Notes: generated from the sequence alone by a model not told the origin. A DNA stretch of 34,141 bases from DATCIH01 sp036507955 (GCA_036507955.1 DATCIH010000069.1:1-34141); one strand, 5' to 3'; shown: positions 16,458 through 26,300, counted from the first letter of the stretch. A program made the numbers and translations.

Positions 16458-16982
16458 CTACTGTTTTTCAGTACTTTGCAGCTGCCTAATTAAGTCCCTA
16501 ATTTGGGCTGCCTTTTCATATTCCTCTGTGGAAATTGCCTTTTGCAAATCATCTTTAAGTTGAATAAGTCTTTTTCTTTCCATTAAATCTTTTCCTGACT
16601 TTAGAGGAATTTTCCCTAAATGTTCAGTGTTACCCTGTACTCTTTTAATAACTGGTGTTATGGTTAAATTAAAGTATTTATAGCACTCGCTGCAGCCAAA
16701 AACTCCAGTCTTTTTAAATTCACTATAGGTAGTTCCACATTTTTTGCAATTAGGTTCTAGAGGTTTTGTTTCTGACGTTTGAGATTGATTAATATAATCC
16801 ATAAGTCCGCTTAAAATATTCTGCAGAGAGAAAGGTGCATTTAAATTCATATCTCCTGTTATATTTATACCTTCATTCTCTTTCGCACATTTTTCACAAA
16901 TTCTCATCTCCTGCTTGGTACTATTGATGATTTTTGTGATATATACTGTTGCTTCATTTTGTTTACATAATTCACAAAGCAT
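16458..16982 (-). CDS. mcsA: McsA, zinc-binding activator of McsB
   Basis: McsA binds zinc and activates the kinase McsB; it also takes part in CtsR control. The 174-residue protein has two pairs of CxxC motifs: CELC/CEKC in the first 40 residues, then CKKC and CSEC. A C-terminal UVR helix pair follows (LIQLKDDLQKAI, then EYEKAAQIRDLIRQL). I use ATG 16982, preceded by GGGTG at six bases, which gives MLCELCKQNEATVYITK. A GTG three codons upstream (16991) overlaps that ribosome site and is unlikely. Confidence 0.95.
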   Translation of the reverse strand: MLCELCKQNEATVYITKIINSTKQEMRICEKCAKENEGINITGDMNLNAPFSLQNILSGLMDYINQSQTSETKPLEPNCKKCGTTYSEFKKTGVFGCSECYKYFNLTITPVIKRVQGNTEHLGKIPLKSGKDLMERKRLIQLKDDLQKAISTEEYEKAAQIRDLIRQLQSTEKQ

Positions 16983-17049
16983 AGCTAACACCCGGCTTTT
17001 TAGACCGCCACCTCTGTGGTCCTTTCTTTATTTATATAAAATGATTATC

Positions 17050-17508
17050 CTAGATAAGGATCACCATTATTATCGATTTTAATATATCTGCTCTTACTTT
17101 ATTTCTATTCTCACAAGATGCATTTAATGTTCTGTCATTTATAGCAATTTTTATAATTTCTCCTTCTCTTTCAGCAATTATAGAAGAATCTGTTAAATAA
17201 TTTAATATATTCTTACCTGCCTCATAGGTTATACTATTGCCAATTTTCTCCTTAAGTATATCAACAAGGGATTGATTTTCTTCGTAAACCACTCTCCTAA
17301 TTACTATATATCCACCTCCACCTCTCTTGCTTTCTACGTAATATCCTTTATCTGTTGAGAATCTAGTTGTTAGTACATAATTTATTTGAGAGGGTGCACA
17401 GCTAAAATGAGAAGCTAATTCATTTCTTTGAATCTGGAGGTCTCCTTCCTTATTTTCGCATATGAGCTGTTTTATGAAATCTTCAATTATATCAGACAAT
17501 CTTGTCAT
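17050..17508 (-). CDS. ctsR: Transcriptional repressor CtsR of class III heat-shock genes
   Basis: CtsR is a winged-helix repressor that releases DNA on heat or after arginine phosphorylation and ClpCP action. The 152-residue protein begins MTRLSDIIEDFIKQLI. It contains the helix-turn-helix NELASHFSCAPSQINYVLTT and the tip of the winged domain, the glycine-rich loop YVESKRGGGGYIVIRR, which is the thermosensing signature. A CtsR-type operator lies immediately upstream, showing autoregulation. The ATG at 17508 has AAGGTAA about eight bases upstream. The 58-bp gap to mcsA contains only a short CCAC/GTGG inverted repeat. Confidence 0.97.
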   Translation of the reverse strand: MTRLSDIIEDFIKQLICENKEGDLQIQRNELASHFSCAPSQINYVLTTRFSTDKGYYVESKRGGGGYIVIRRVVYEENQSLVDILKEKIGNSITYEAGKNILNYLTDSSIIAEREGEIIKIAINDRTLNASCENRNKVRADILKSIIMVILI

Positions 17509-17540
17509 AATAATTACCTTCCCGTTTATATTTTACTGAC

Positions 17541-17566
17541 TTTGCCTTTCTTTGACCTTCATTATA
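17541..17566 (-). promoter_or_regulatory. CtsR operator overlapping the ctsR promoter
   Basis: On the minus strand a perfect TATAAT (17566-17561) is followed within three bases by GGTCAAA-GAA-AGGCAAA (17557-17541). This is the heptamer direct repeat known for CtsR (A/GGTCAAA-NAN-A/GGTCAAA) with one mismatch in the second copy. The repressor would cover the transcription start. The -35 box is poor, so expression may be modest even when derepressed. Confidence 0.85.
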
Positions 17567-17583
17567 TCATATATTTTAATTGA

Positions 17584-17630
17584 TAAAAATTCAATGGCTA
17601 TATTTATACTAAATAGCATAAATATAGCCA
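17584..17630 (-). terminator. Probable terminator after alaX
   Basis: A perfect 13-bp AT-rich stem (TGGCTATATTTAT 17595-17607 paired with ATAAATATAGCCA 17618-17630) with a 10-base loop is followed on the minus strand by TTGAATTTTT. It lies 39 bp after the alaX stop and just before the ctsR promoter. Confidence 0.6.
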
Positions 17631-17668
17631 AAATTTCTAATTGTTTTAATTTATCCTCCAATATCTCA

Positions 17669-18841
17669 CTAAATCTCTTGATATTTACGAATTAATACCT
17701 TAATGAACTTTTCTAGGCTTATCTGATCTTCAAAATTACCTTGTGCTTGTTTTTTATTTCCTCCACCTCTACCATTATTACTACTAATATTTTCTTTGAA
17801 GATCTTGCCGCAATCTAGAGGTGAAGTCCCTGAACAGAATATAGCCTTCAATTCCTTTAAAGAATATAAAATTGATGGTTTTTCGGAAGTTTCCACAAGA
17901 TATTTGGAAATAATTTTTAAATCTTCAAAGCTTTTATCAATATAGCCCTTGCATATTAATCCATCCTTAGCTTCAATCAATAAATCTTTGCCCTCTTTTA
18001 ATAATATTCCTTCTCTTAATGCTTTGTTATCTCTATATAAATTGCTTAGTTCTTCCTGAAGGTTATTAATTTTTAAGGTAAGCTCACTTTCTCCTGTGGA
18101 TAAATTCTTTGTTAGGGTCATTATAATATCATTTTTCTGCGAAAGATCTAAATATGCTCTTTTCCCAGCTTTAAAATATATCCTAAGCATACCTTTATAT
18201 TTCTCAGTCTTAACTATTTTTATAATTCCAATTTCTCCAGTTTTAAAAACATGAGTTCCACAACAAGGAGAATAATCTATTCCATCTATTTCTACAAGTC
18301 TAATATCCTCTTCCACCGTAGGAGTTTTCCTAAGTGGTAGAGTTTCTAGTATTTCCTTTTCTATAATAGCCGCTTTTATTTTAAGATTCTTATATATGTA
18401 ATCATTTGCTGCTTCTTCAGCCTTTCTTACCTTTTCAATAGACAATTCTGGAGTTATTAAATCTATATTTACATAGTCATTTCCCATATGAAAGCCAGTG
18501 GTTGCAAGTCCATACAGATTAAAAAACATAGCTGCAATTAAATGTTCTCCTGAGTGTTGCTGCATATGATCAAATCTTCTATTAAAATCAATTTCTAGGT
18601 CAACTTCTTCTCTATTTATTCTTTCTTTTAATACATGATATATTAAATCATCTTTTTCATAAACATGAAGTACTTCTATACCATCAATTTTTCCTAAATC
18701 ACAGGGTTGACCTCCTCCCTCTGGGTAAAAGATTGTTTTATCAAGAACTACAATAGCTCCTCTTTCATCTTCTGTAACGCTTAAAACACTACTTTTGCAA
18801 CATTTTAAATATGGCATTGAGTAATACAATTTTTCAGTCAT
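17669..18841 (-). CDS. Alanyl-tRNA editing protein (AlaX family, long form with DHHA1-like C-terminus)
   Basis: This stand-alone homologue of the AlaRS editing domain hydrolyses Ser- or Gly-mischarged tRNA-Ala. The N-terminal barrel contains VLDKTIFYPEGGGQPCDLG, the zinc-binding HxxxH in QQHSGEHLIAA, and the second metal motif CCGTH in DYSPCCGTHVFKTGEIG. A coiled-coil-like stretch (ELTLKINNLQEELSNL) leads to a DHHA1-type domain with SSNNGRGGGNKKQAQG near the C-terminus. I place the start at ATG 18841 (MTEKLYYSMPYLKC). An ATG at 18853 is also possible. The longest frame (18901) would begin inside a TATAAT box with no ribosome site. Enzymatic role is by family. Confidence 0.92.
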   Translation of the reverse strand: MTEKLYYSMPYLKCCKSSVLSVTEDERGAIVVLDKTIFYPEGGGQPCDLGKIDGIEVLHVYEKDDLIYHVLKERINREEVDLEIDFNRRFDHMQQHSGEHLIAAMFFNLYGLATTGFHMGNDYVNIDLITPELSIEKVRKAEEAANDYIYKNLKIKAAIIEKEILETLPLRKTPTVEEDIRLVEIDGIDYSPCCGTHVFKTGEIGIIKIVKTEKYKGMLRIYFKAGKRAYLDLSQKNDIIMTLTKNLSTGESELTLKINNLQEELSNLYRDNKALREGILLKEGKDLLIEAKDGLICKGYIDKSFEDLKIISKYLVETSEKPSILYSLKELKAIFCSGTSPLDCGKIFKENISSNNGRGGGNKKQAQGNFEDQISLEKFIKVLIRKYQEI

Positions 18842-18850
18842 TTTATTTAA

Positions 18851-18905
18851 CATTACATATGATGTAATGCTTCCTCCCCTCAGATTAAATTCTAAAAACA
18901 TTATA
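18851..18905 (-). promoter_or_regulatory. alaX leader: -10 box, ribosome site and inverted repeat
   Basis: Reading the minus strand, TATAAT (18905-18900) is followed by AGGGGAGG (18880-18873), then an 8-bp inverted repeat CATTACAT-CAT-ATGTAATG (18869-18851), then the ATG at 18841. The ribosome site is too far from any in-frame ATG unless the inverted repeat folds into a stem-loop and brings it close. The signals are seen; the structural role is inference. Confidence 0.4.
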
Positions 18906-18968
18906 ACACTTTATATGTAACCATTTGTATTAAAAATAATAAACTAATAAAAAAAGGTGTTTAATTTT

Positions 18969-20279
18969 ATGTCAGAATTTAATTATTATAGATCCTTAGT
19001 GGCTGGATCAGAAAGCTACATACCCTTGAAAAATGGTAAATATGTTAAAGCCATAAATCTTGATAATGCTGCAACAACCCCCCCTTTTCACAGTGTATTA
19101 GATGAAATAATAAAATTTTCTCCCTTTTACTCTTCAATTCACAGAGGCTATGGCTACAAATCTGAACTCTCCTCTTATATTTATGATACATCCAGATATA
19201 TTGTTAAGGACTTTGTAGGAGCCTCTTCAACTGACACAGTTATATATGTTAAAAATACCACGGAAGCAATAAACAAACTATCCAATAGGCTTTGTTATGA
19301 AAGGGACTCAGTTGTTTTATCTACAGATATGGAGCACCACTCAAATGACCTACCCTGGAGAAAAAACTTTAAAGTAGATTATATAGAACTAGATCAATTT
19401 GGCGGACTATCCCTTAAATCTTTAGAAGAAAAACTAAGAAAATACAAGGATAAAATTAAGCTTGTGACAGTAACTGGAGCATCAAATGTTACAGGTATTA
19501 TAAACCCAATTCATTATATAGCTGAAATTGTACATAAGCATAACATTAAGCTCTTGGTGGATGGGGCACAGCTTGTCCCTCATTGCCCAATTAGCATGAA
19601 AAGTACAGCTAAGGATAAGAATGATTGTATCGATTATTTAGTATTTTCAGCTCATAAGATGTATGCCCCCTTTGGGATAGGTGTTTTGATAGGTCCAAAG
19701 AGCACGTTTGATTATGGAAACCCTGATTGTGTTGGAGGTGGAACAGTAAAACTTGTAACCCATAACTTTATAGAATGGGATGACCCACCAGCAAAGGAGG
19801 AAGGGGGATCCCCTAATATAATTGGTGTAGTTGCCCTTGTAGCTTCAATTAAAACTTTGAATCAGATTAGTATGGATAAGGTTTATTCTCAAGAAAGCTA
19901 TCTTACGGAATATACCCTAGAGATGCTAAAAAGTTTACCCGAAGCCAGAATTTATGGTGATACAACTTTAAATAATAGATTGGGTATAATCTCCTTTGAC
20001 CTTAAGGATATACCCCACCAGGTTGTAGGTCGAGCCTTAGCCTGTGAAGGTGGTATATCTGTCAGAACAGGATGTTTTTGCGCTCAGCCTTATATACAAA
20101 AACTATTAAATATTAGTAACACAGAAATAATGAAATATATAAATAAAAGTTCCTCAAGACCTGGTTTGGTAAGGATAAGTCATGGAATATATAATATACC
20201 TCAGGAGATTGACAGAACTTATGAGCTTTTGAAAAAGATAATAAAAAATAAAGCCTACTACCTTGATAAATTTAAGTAG
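18969..20279 (+). CDS. Class V aminotransferase, cysteine desulfurase-like (SufS/CsdA type)
   Basis: This is a PLP-dependent fold-type I enzyme of 436 residues. The N-terminal INLDNAATTPPFHSV segment, the EHHSNDLPWR motif, the DGAQLVPH aspartate that binds the PLP nitrogen, and the Schiff-base lysine in YLVFSAHKMYAPFGIG are all present. SVRTGCFCAQPY near the C-terminus holds the cysteine that in SufS-type enzymes carries the persulfide. Cysteine desulfurase activity is likely but not certain: no sufU, iscU or sufBCD partner is adjacent. The start is ATG 18969, eight bases after AAGGTG; a GTG at 18957 overlaps that site. It diverges from alaX and converges with the metallopeptidase gene with no gap. 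Confidence 0.9.
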   Translation: MSEFNYYRSLVAGSESYIPLKNGKYVKAINLDNAATTPPFHSVLDEIIKFSPFYSSIHRGYGYKSELSSYIYDTSRYIVKDFVGASSTDTVIYVKNTTEAINKLSNRLCYERDSVVLSTDMEHHSNDLPWRKNFKVDYIELDQFGGLSLKSLEEKLRKYKDKIKLVTVTGASNVTGIINPIHYIAEIVHKHNIKLLVDGAQLVPHCPISMKSTAKDKNDCIDYLVFSAHKMYAPFGIGVLIGPKSTFDYGNPDCVGGGTVKLVTHNFIEWDDPPAKEEGGSPNIIGVVALVASIKTLNQISMDKVYSQESYLTEYTLEMLKSLPEARIYGDTTLNNRLGIISFDLKDIPHQVVGRALACEGGISVRTGCFCAQPYIQKLLNISNTEIMKYINKSSSRPGLVRISHGIYNIPQEIDRTYELLKKIIKNKAYYLDKFK

Positions 20280-20996
20280 CTAGACCTTATCCCAATTATT
20301 TATTTTACTTTCATATAGCCTTAAAGTCTTTCTAAGATCTTTATAATCAGGGAATATACCTTCAACTAGAAGCCAAAAGGCATTAGAATGATTTAATTCC
20401 TTTAAATGACATAGTTCATGGACAACAACATAATTTAGAAGCTCTGGTGGAGCTAAGATAAGCTTCCAATTAAAGTTCAAATTGCCTTTTTTAGAGCAGC
20501 TTCCCCAGCAGGTTTTCTGTTCCTTTATCCTAACCGTTGCTACATTAACTCCAAGTATTAGTTTATATTTATCTATGGCTTTATAAAGTTCTTCCTTTAC
20601 CTTTTCCTTATAAAATCTGCGAAGGATTTCTACTCTTTCGCTATTTGACCTATGACCATGCAAATATAATATAAAATTTGTATGGTCATATTCTAATTTA
20701 TCCACTAATGTGTTCATACTTACTTTAAGGGGATAAAGGTCACCTTTATACAAAATAAGGTCACCTTCTATCCATTCCTTTAATTTATTTCCATCACAAG
20801 CTTTATAATTTTTGTAGATCCAATTGGCATGTCTTGAGAAAATTTCAGTATAATTAATTCTAGGAGTAATTATAGGTGTAGAAAGTATAAGTATTCCTTC
20901 TTTAATGGACAATCTCATGCGTCTAAGTCTTTTATTTATTTTAACCTTATAAGGAATAATAATATCTTTTATTTCAAATTGCCCAAAGATATCCAT
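20280..20996 (-). CDS. YgjP-like (DUF45) metallopeptidase-fold protein
   Basis: This 238-residue soluble protein belongs to the DUF45/YgjP (M48-like) family. The signature block is complete: QKTCWGSCSKKGNLNFNWKL, then YVVVHELCHLKELNHSNAFW with the zinc-binding HELCH and a downstream histidine, then FPDYKDLRKTLR. The substrate is unknown; some homologues sit beside restriction genes, others, as here, are lone housekeeping-type genes. The ATG at 20996 lies one base after the metG stop, so it is probably translated from the metG message. Its stop codon touches the stop codon of the plus-strand aminotransferase. Confidence 0.9.
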   Translation of the reverse strand: MDIFGQFEIKDIIIPYKVKINKRLRRMRLSIKEGILILSTPIITPRINYTEIFSRHANWIYKNYKACDGNKLKEWIEGDLILYKGDLYPLKVSMNTLVDKLEYDHTNFILYLHGHRSNSERVEILRRFYKEKVKEELYKAIDKYKLILGVNVATVRIKEQKTCWGSCSKKGNLNFNWKLILAPPELLNYVVVHELCHLKELNHSNAFWLLVEGIFPDYKDLRKTLRLYESKINNWDKV

Positions 20997-20997
20997 A

Positions 20998-22935
20998 TTA
21001 TCTTACAATGCTTCCGGTGGGAAGAGAATCTGGCACTGTTACCGCAAATAACTGACTTTCATCCGCATTAGCTACAGCTATTATCATCCCTTGTGAAAGT
21101 TCACCTCTTAAGGTAACAGGCTTCAAATTAGCTACTATTACTACAGATTTACCAATTATATCAGAAGGCTTATAATATTTTGCTATACCTGATACTATTT
21201 GTCGTTGCTCTCCACCTAATTCAACTGTTAGCTTTAATAGCTTTTTAGCTCCCTTTATGCTTTCACAGTTTAATACCTTAACAACTCTTAAATCTATCTT
21301 TTCAAAAGTTTCTATACTAATTTCTTCTTTAATTGCTTCCATAACTGGTTTTTCTTCTATCTTTTCTTCCTTTGCTTTCAAAGCATCTAATTCCTTAAGC
21401 TTACTTTCCAAATCGATCCTTGGGAAAATAGCTTCTCCCCTGCTAACCTTTGTTCCAGCTCTTGTTCCATCAAAGGATGCTAAACTATCAAAGGTAGTGA
21501 GCTCAATATTTAACTGCTTATTTATCTTGTTACTAGTTTCAGGTAAAAACGCAGATAACAACACCGATACTATTCTTATACTTTCCACAAGGTTATATAA
21601 TACTGTACCTAATCTTTTCTTGTTTTCTTCATCTCTAGCAAGTATCCAAGGAGTAGTCTCATCTATATATTTATTGGACCTTCCTATGAGTTCCCATATA
21701 ACAGCTAAAGCATCCGGTATCTGAAGCTTATCCATAGATGAAACAACTTTTCCGGGTAAACTTAAGGCCAAGTCTATAAGCTCATCATCTAAAGGAGCTT
21801 TAGCTAATGGAGCTGGAATATTACCTTCAAAGTATTTATCAACCATTGCAACTGTTCTAGAAACTAGATTTCCTAAATCATTTGCCAAATCTGAATTTAT
21901 TTTCTTTATAAATATTTCATTATTAAATAGGCCATCTGCACCAAAAGGAATTTCTCGAAGTAGATAATACCTAACAGCATCAACTCCAAATATATCTACA
22001 AGAACAACTGGATCTACAACATTTCCTTTAGATTTGGACATTTTTCCACCATCGACTAATAACCATCCATGACCAAATACCTTTTTCGGCAGTGGTATCC
22101 CTAATGCCATAAGCATAATTGGCCAATAAATTGTATGAAATCTTAATATGTCTTTACCTATTAAGTGTACATCTGCAGGCCAGTATTTTTCATAGTCTTC
22201 TTTATTCTCGCTTCCATAACCAAGAGCTGTTATATAATTTGAAAGAGCATCTATCCAAACATATATTACATGACTTTTATCAAACTCTACAGGTATCCCC
22301 CAATTAAAGGAGGTTCTTGATACGCAAAGGTCCTGAAGCCCTGGCCTTAAAAAGTTATTAAGCATTTCGTTTTTCCTAGATTCTGGTTGAATAAAATCAG
22401 GATGAGTCTCTATATATTCTATCAGTCTAGGTGCATATTTGGACATTTTGAAAAAATATGCCTCTTCCGCTGCCTTTTCAACCACCCTTCCACAATCTGG
22501 GCACTTGCCATCTACTAATTGAGTTTCCGTCCAGAAGGATTCGTCAGGTGTACAATACCAGCCTTCATAAGAACCTTTATATATATCTCCATTTTCATAT
22601 AGCTTTGTAAATATATCCGCAACTGCCTTTTCATGATAACTGTCTGTAGTTCTAATAAATTTATCATAGCTTATATTCATAAGCTTCCATAAATCCTTTA
22701 TGCCAGCCACAATATCATCTACATATACTTTAGGGGTTACACCCTTTTCTTCTGCAATTCTTTGAATTTTCTGACCATGCTCATCGGTGCCAGTTAAAAA
22801 CATAACATCATAACCTGTTAATCTTTTGAATCTTGAAAGTGCATCTGCTGCTACTGTAGTATAAGTATTGCCAATATGTAAGTTGGCAGATGGATAATAG
22901 ATTGGGGTCGTAATATAAAAAGTTTTCATGCTCAT
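20998..22935 (-). CDS. metG: Methionyl-tRNA synthetase with C-terminal tRNA-binding domain
   Basis: This class I synthetase charges elongator and initiator tRNA-Met. HIGH appears as HIGN in SANLHIGNTYTTVAADALSRF, and KMSKS as KMSKSKGNVVDPV. The zinc knuckle retains a CPDC pair, as in the one-knuckle bacterial type. After the anticodon-binding helical domain, the last 110 residues form an OB-fold tRNA-binding domain (EKIDLRVVKVLNCE, then VVIVANLKPVTLRGELSQGM). At 645 residues it is full length. The ATG at 22935 follows GGAGG at eight bases. Expression is governed by the T-box leader at 22957-23255. Confidence 0.98.
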   Translation of the reverse strand: MSMKTFYITTPIYYPSANLHIGNTYTTVAADALSRFKRLTGYDVMFLTGTDEHGQKIQRIAEEKGVTPKVYVDDIVAGIKDLWKLMNISYDKFIRTTDSYHEKAVADIFTKLYENGDIYKGSYEGWYCTPDESFWTETQLVDGKCPDCGRVVEKAAEEAYFFKMSKYAPRLIEYIETHPDFIQPESRKNEMLNNFLRPGLQDLCVSRTSFNWGIPVEFDKSHVIYVWIDALSNYITALGYGSENKEDYEKYWPADVHLIGKDILRFHTIYWPIMLMALGIPLPKKVFGHGWLLVDGGKMSKSKGNVVDPVVLVDIFGVDAVRYYLLREIPFGADGLFNNEIFIKKINSDLANDLGNLVSRTVAMVDKYFEGNIPAPLAKAPLDDELIDLALSLPGKVVSSMDKLQIPDALAVIWELIGRSNKYIDETTPWILARDEENKKRLGTVLYNLVESIRIVSVLLSAFLPETSNKINKQLNIELTTFDSLASFDGTRAGTKVSRGEAIFPRIDLESKLKELDALKAKEEKIEEKPVMEAIKEEISIETFEKIDLRVVKVLNCESIKGAKKLLKLTVELGGEQRQIVSGIAKYYKPSDIIGKSVVIVANLKPVTLRGELSQGMIIAVANADESQLFAVTVPDSLPTGSIVR

Positions 22936-22956
22936 TTAATTTTCCTCCTTTTAATC

Positions 22957-22994
22957 AAAAAAAAGCTCTATGCAAAGCTGTGCTTTACATAGAG
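22957..22994 (-). terminator. Conditional terminator of the metG T-box
   Basis: CTCTATGTAAAGC (22994-22982) pairs with GCTTTGCATAGAG (22978-22966), 13 bp with one G-T pair and a 3-base loop, followed by eight T residues (22964-22957). Its 5' arm overlaps the antiterminator, the hallmark of transcription-attenuation T-boxes. Confidence 0.9.
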
Positions 22995-23255
22995 ACGTTA
23001 TCACGTGTTACCACTCTATTTTGTAGCTACCTCACGGTAACTATCTTAAAAGGTGACTTAAGTTTAGTACTATTATCACCTTGCAAGGTAACGGCTGCCT
23101 CCGTTTCATCCTACTATATTTTTAGATGAACTGCTCCGGGTCCATGTTCTCAATCTTCTATATTGCCTTCTTTCACCTTCAAAGGCTCTCTTTAGATATA
23201 TATCACTGATACTCTTCCCATCAACGCATTTAAAACATTAAACAAAATATTTATA
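22957..23255 (-). promoter_or_regulatory. T-box riboswitch controlling metG
   Basis: The leader of about 300 nt carries T-box features. Stem I begins near 23220 with the AGTA motif, and a GGTGAAAG-type loop follows. A candidate specifier ATG (23145-23143) lies in GAACATGGACC. The T-box is AGAGTGGTAACACG (23017-23004) with the TGGT bulge that pairs with the tRNA 3' end. The antiterminator pairs TAGAG with CTCTA and ACG with CGT (23018-22990). The competing terminator uses the same CTCTA strand. Binding of uncharged tRNA-Met should allow readthrough into metG. The T-box core is seen directly; the specifier assignment is inferred from position and the downstream gene. Confidence 0.88.
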
Positions 23256-23261
23256 GTATTT

Positions 23262-23290
23262 ATACTATTCGAAAAAGGAATAACTGTCAA
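23262..23290 (-). promoter_or_regulatory. Promoter of the metG T-box leader
   Basis: A perfect TTGACA (23290-23285), a 17-bp spacer and TAGTAT (23267-23262) lie 35 bp upstream of the conserved stem I region and downstream of the SNF2 stop. The predicted start is near 23255. Confidence 0.65.
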
Positions 23291-23327
23291 CTCACAATTA
23301 TGTGTTTTCCCTAACTAAGCATGCCAG

Positions 23328-26300
23328 TTATAATTCAAATAAGTTATCCAATTCTTCTTTCGTTATGCTGCTTATAAAGCTTTCCTCTAATTGATTTTCA
23401 TCAAGAATGTTTCTTATTAGGTTCTTCTTTTTTTCTTGAAGCTCAAATATTTTCTCTTCTATGGTGCCTCTTGCTATAAGCTTTATAACCTCCACAGTTT
23501 TCCTTTGACCTATCCTATGAGCCCTATCAGAGGCTTGATCTTCCACAGCTGGATTCCACCAAGGATCAAAATGTATAACCACATCAGCTCCAGTTAGGTT
23601 TAAACCAGTACCTCCCGCCTTCAAGGAAATAAGAAATACGCTAGTGTCTCCCTCATTAAACTGTGTAACCATATTTACCCTATCTTGAGCTTTAGTCTTG
23701 CCATCAAGATACATATAAGAAATCAAATTTTTATTAAGCCTTTCTTCTATCTTTTTTAAAACAGAAGTAAACTGGGAGAATATTAATATTTTATGGCCAC
23801 CACCTATAGATTCTTCTAAAATATCATCTAATAGAAGCATCTTACCACTTTCTCCTACATAATCCTCAATAAATATACTTGGCTCCAAGCATATTTGTCT
23901 TAATCTTGTGAGCGCAGCCAATATTTTGATTTTACTTTTGTTTATTCCTTTTTCCTCTATTTCCTCATTTAGCTCTCCCTTAATAGCACTTAGATATGCT
24001 AAATATAATTTCTTTTGTTCAGGAGTTAACTCAGCAGATATTCTATGTTCTATTTTTTCAGGAAGTTCACCTGCAACCTCCCTCTTTAGTCTTCGCAATA
24101 TAAATGGTTTTATTCTCCTGTTAAGCTCTTGTAGAGCATTTTTATCATTATTTTTAACAATTGGGGTTTCATATCTTTCTAAAAACTTGCTATGACTTGA
24201 TAAATATCCAGGCATAATGAAATCAAAAATAGACCAAAGCTCTGTTAAGGAATTTTCTATGGGGGTGCCTGTTAGTGCAAAATATCCTTTAGCCTTTAAT
24301 TCTTTAACAGATTTAGCGTTTATTGAATTAGGGTTTTTTATTTGCTGAGCTTCATCAAGTATGCAGCATTTAAAATTAATGTTTTTATATTCATCTATAT
24401 CCCGTCTTATAAGGGGATAAGAAGTTACAACAATGTCTGAGTCTTCTATCTCTTTACGTAGCTCTTCCCTTTCTAACTTGCTTCCTGATATAACCAAGGT
24501 TTTAAGGGAGGGGGCAAACTTCTCTATTTCATTTTGCCAATTATATACTAAAGAGGTTGGAGCTATTACTAGGCTAGGCAAGCCATCTTTATCTCCTGCT
24601 ATGAAAGAAATAGCCTGAAGAGTTTTTCCAAGCCCCATTTCATCAGCCAATATCCCACCAAATCCATACTGTCCTAAAACCGACAGCCACTTAAACCCAC
24701 TTTTTTGATATTCTCTTAATATAGGCTCTAAATATTCTGGAAGAATATAGTCTGTCTCTTGAACCTCACGAATATTATTAACCATTTCCCTGAAGCCTTT
24801 ATCTCTGTGTACAAAATCCAGAGCCTTTTCCTTCAGTTTATTATCAAAGTATAAAGAATTATATTTTGATAATATTATGCTTTCCCTATCAAATTCCTTA
24901 TCCTTAATATCTATATAATCCAGCATTTGCCCTATATCTTTAAGTGCCTTCGTTTCTAAAGAAACAAACCCACCCTTTTTAAGCTTGTAATACTTCTTTT
25001 TGCTTCGGAGAGCTGCAAAAATGTTTTTTAATTCTTCTTTTTCCACTCCTTCAATACTAAAGGTAAATTCTAATAAATCGTTATTTGTCAATTTAACACT
25101 AGATTTATATGAGGATGAATTATAGAATTTTATATCCTTAAAACCTTCCGAATAATAAACTTCAGCAAGATTCTGCAATTCCCCTATTCCTTCAATTATA
25201 AAATCAACTATCTTATCCTCATCTTTAAGGGAATAAAAATCTGTTTCTTTAATAAAACCAAAATCCTTAAGCATAGACTTAATTTTTTCCTCAGCTTCAA
25301 TGTTTCTTATGAGTATTTTTTCATCAATGCTGTTAAAGCTATCCTTTAAAGGGTTTATAGATATCTCTCCATAATTAAACTTCACTAAACAATTAATATC
25401 ATTATTTATACTGTCAATATAAAGCTCAGATATTAAGATAGCCTCATAAAAGTCCTTTTCTAGCTCACTATCTATATTCACTCTTTTACTTATTTTTCTA
25501 AGACCTGGTAATATAATAGATGCAACCTTCTCACTATATTCCTTATTTAAGGAGCTCAAAACATTGTTAGATTTTATTAGTTCGTTATATAAGGGAACAT
25601 AAATAGATAGCTGTTTTTCTCCGATCTTATAAATATTGCTCTTATAAAAGAAGTATTCCCCATCATATGTTAAAGGAATCGGCTCTTCTTCTCCCGTATG
25701 ATTTATTAGAATTCTGTCCTGATTTAGCTTAAAGTCAAACTCTAAGGGCATATCTTCCTTTAATACTTTCACATTGCTATAAGGTTTCCCATTTATTATA
25801 GCCTCAATACTTTTCCCTATAGAAATATTAAAAAATCTCTTTACCTGATAATCGGATAAATAAGCCTTTTTACCAGATATAAATTTTGGAGTATTTTTAT
25901 AATAGGAATTAATGCTGGCTATTTTCAAATCTGCTTCATAAATCTCCAGTAGAAGATTTATAAGTTCCTTATCTACCTCATTATAATAATATTTCCAAGG
26001 AGCATAATTGAAGCTTTTACCAAATTCTAAGCTTTCTGTTTTTGCCCTTACTACTTTTAGAAATTCTTTCATATTCTTTACTGAGTAACATCTATCTTTA
26101 CCTACCCGGAGCTCTAAGGAGGAAATTCTTTCCTTTTCAAAATTAAATTCATATTTAACCTCTGTTTTTAGTTCTAGCTTTTCAAAGGTATCTTCTACAA
26201 TTGCCATTTTAAATCTATTTAAAAGTTGATCTACTTTTGCTTCCTGGGATGAAAAGGTTTCTCTACCAGTTTCTTTAATATATTTTAATAACACAGCTAC

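Noticed and set aside
21257..21724. 155-residue plus-strand frame inside metG
   Set aside because: A shadow of metG with no start signals; the same holds for the other plus-strand frames inside clpC, PBP, radA and SNF2.
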